NCBI GenBank assembly: GCA_947034885.2
Contig: OX344758.2
Span: 808,501 to 872,500, forward strand
DNA: 64,000 nucleotides
Source of the DNA: Thuidium tamariscinum
Lineage: Eukaryota; Streptophyta; Bryopsida; Hypnales; Thuidiaceae
Direction: 5' to 3'
Under the pieces are notes generated by a model. The model was not told the origin of the DNA. It searched no databases and worked only from the letters and a program-made list of their open reading frames with translations. The position numbers were made by a program, and so were the translations under genes. Below, piece after piece: positions 61,906-64,000 of the stretch. Numbering within the stretch: position 1 is the first letter of the stretch; every line of letters begins with the position of its first letter.

Positions 61906-64000
61906 CAATGCTAAGCCAGAGCCATTGCCTTTAACTTGCATTGATTGCTTTCCATGAATACATCAAGCTAGGCTCCTTGATTTTGCTATAGCAAAACAAG
62001 AATGCACACTTGTCCATGAATATAATGCCAAATCTAGCTATTAAGGCACATTTGTGAATAATCCATTGGATAGTTAGAGAAGCATTATAACTCATAGTGT
62101 AGTCTCCTTTTTTGTAAAACCATAAGAGTTTGTCTCCAACATTTTTTCTTTGGCACTATAGAACAATAGTGAAATTCTTATATGCCCTCCCAACAAATGT
62201 AGAGGAACCATGCACAATGGATGAATAAAGTATATAGAACTTATAATCTAGCATTTAATTACTAGAAAATTAAACATTGGCTAGTACAATCTCCTTTTCT
62301 ACACCCTTAGATTGCAAAAAGTATAGATATGGACATTTAAGATGAACTGCTAAGTAGATGTGGTATTATGTCCTATAATGCTTATCAACCTCTTGGCTTC
62401 CAAGCATTATCTAGTCTATAACATTCATTTGGGAAAAGATTCAATATTTTAACCCCAAAAGTCTTACGTAAGCCATTTTTCATCAAATTCTATTCAAAAC
62501 TATCATTTTTATTACAAAGTGTAAAAAAATGAAATTATTTTTTATTCATATGTGACCATGTAACCTTCTAGTAGACTAGTATGAATCTAAATGTCTGGAA
62601 GAAATTTCAAAATTTAAACCATGTGGATTGAAAGATATTTGTATTATAGGAGAAAATAATTAGGGCATTAGAAGAATTTATTGCTTGTAAGAGATTGTCT
62701 TAGGGCCGTTTCCTAAAACTATTTTCTATACTGCAAACCAATTTTTATTAGTCTAAATTTTTTTAATTAAAAAAATGAAATTGTATTAAAAAGTGAAAAA
62801 AAAAATTCTTAAAATAATTTTAAAACTAATTTTTAATATTTAATTTAATTTATTCAATTAATATGTGGCAATCACCCAACTATGTCAAATTGTTGATGTG
62901 ACTACTTTCCTAGCATCCCCAATGTTGGAAAATTTTCAAATTTTTAAAGGCTCAAATCTCCCCTAATGGATTTGTACCTTGTTTGACTAGATTTTTAATA
63001 CTTAAATCTTTGTAGCTTAGAATTTTGGTACTAGTAACATTTAATTAAAAATTTCTTATGTTGAAGATTTGAATTAAAGTTCTAGTAGAAAAAATTCTAG
63101 AAAAGAAACAGTTGATTTTCATTCATTAAAAAATTATTATGTAGAAGTAGGTGCAAAATTGAATGAAAAATTAACTGCCGATAGGTCTAAGATGGAATTA
63201 AAACTCATGGAAAATTTTTACCATGAAGATTAGATTTTTTGATTGTAGATAACCTAGTTGGAGTAAACTTTTGACTTTTTGTGTGTATATTTTGAAGATT
63301 TATTTTGGTTTTTGACTATTTAATTTTACATATATCTCCCAATTTGGTGATTTTGTGTTGTATTTAGATCAATTTGGAGTCAATTTTACAATGTTGTTAT
63401 GGCTTTTTGGACAAGTATGTGAATTGGCCCTATTGAGAATTTGTCAATAAGGGGTCTGTCCAACATTCCAAATAGGAGGGGTCAATTTTCAACTAGGCAT
63501 TGGTTGGAATGATAGATTCAATTCAAGTGAGAACTTTTTTGTGTTTACCAAGTTGGCTAGTCTAGTCCTTGGTTAGTCTAATTTGTTCCAATTAGGCAAT
63601 ATTTTTGTTTAATATTGAGATGATATGGCTAGTTTGATTTTGAATTTCCTAGTTGTAGGTTAGTTCAGTTAGTTGAATTGATCAATTTGGTTGGTGCAAT
63701 TGGTGTTCATCTCTTCCAATTCCTATTAGTTTGGTTTTTTGTGCACTTTTTTCTTACCTACTTGCAAAGAAATAGCAATGCGTGTCCCAACCAAGCAAGG
63801 TGTGTATTTGTGTTTTTCTTATGTTTAATTGTGTTGTGTTTGTGTTTGTGTGTCTAGTCCAATTCGGGAATGTGTATGCTAGTTGGCTAATTGATGTTAG
63901 TCTGTTTTAATTGAATATGTATGTCCTAGTTAAGAAGTTTGAATGTGAGATGACATGAGGATGGAAATGAGAAGTTCTTGAGTTGTCAATGTATTTAAGA
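61906..64000. other. 3' flank of copy D and AT/TG-rich non-coding DNA
   Basis: The first 150 bp still resemble the 3' flank of copies A and C. About 62666-62963 resembles the insert in intron 16 of copy A. From 63300 the sequence is T/G-rich, with recurrent TTGG, TAGTCTAATT and CCAATTAGG words like those at 11.7-13.0 kb. No gene recognised. Confidence 0.4.

Noticed and set aside
1-64000. CRISPR arrays, bacterial-type operons, rRNA or complete tRNA genes
   Set aside because: Both strands were scanned by eye. No spaced identical repeats, rRNA words or full cloverleaf sequences were seen. The only tRNA-like part is within the probable SINE.

Overview
The window is plant nuclear DNA. Its genes have many GT-AG introns and one-repeat-per-exon leucine-rich repeats (LRRs), and it is rich in small inverted-repeat DNA transposons, including one with the plant Stowaway-type end CTCCCTCCGTCCC. 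The lineage within land plants cannot be fixed from sequence alone. Overall the DNA is very AT-rich, except the 5' flank and first exons of the receptor genes and a patch near 28.4-29.4 kb.

The core is a same-strand tandem cluster of receptor-like kinase genes with LRR-VIII-like features. Copy A (1108-9922) can be assembled by hand into 17 exons with consistent phases, giving an open frame of 837 codons: signal peptide, LRR ectodomain, one membrane segment and a full kinase domain. Copy B (31472-38095) belongs to a 7,731-bp block that repeats positions 1-7731 almost base for base at 30365-38095. It stops inside kinase exon 14 and is joined directly to intron 2 of copy C. Copy C (38499-45721) is open through exons 3-17 but has no exons 1-2 of its own. 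A scrap of exons 8-9 lies at 52.4-52.9 kb. Copy D (53493 to about 61.9 kb) is a decayed pseudogene with stops, frame changes and transposon insertions.

Between C and the D group (about 50.5-52.1 kb) are broken exons of another host gene, recognised as the CLU/FRIENDLY clustered-mitochondria protein.

The stretch from about 11.6 to 30.3 kb has no recognisable gene and is mostly decayed repeats. The clearest system in the window is a set of non-autonomous elements bounded by TTAA and starting CCC(C/T)TA, which is piggyBac-like. They include a 759-bp foldback element, two 735-bp copies, two copies of about 970 bp, a truncated copy, and one element inserted in another. One landed 3 bp after the stop codon of copy C, where copy A gives the matching empty site. 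Another cut through kinase exon 16 of copy D. Also present are a Stowaway-like element, an unclassified family of about 717 bp with terminal inverted repeats, a 325-bp TA-flanked element found only in copy C, and a probable tRNA-derived SINE with 12-bp target duplications.

The cluster appears shaped by duplication, gene conversion (a 480-bp identical tract between A/B and C) and transposon insertion. The B copy could also be an assembly artefact, and long reads would settle this.
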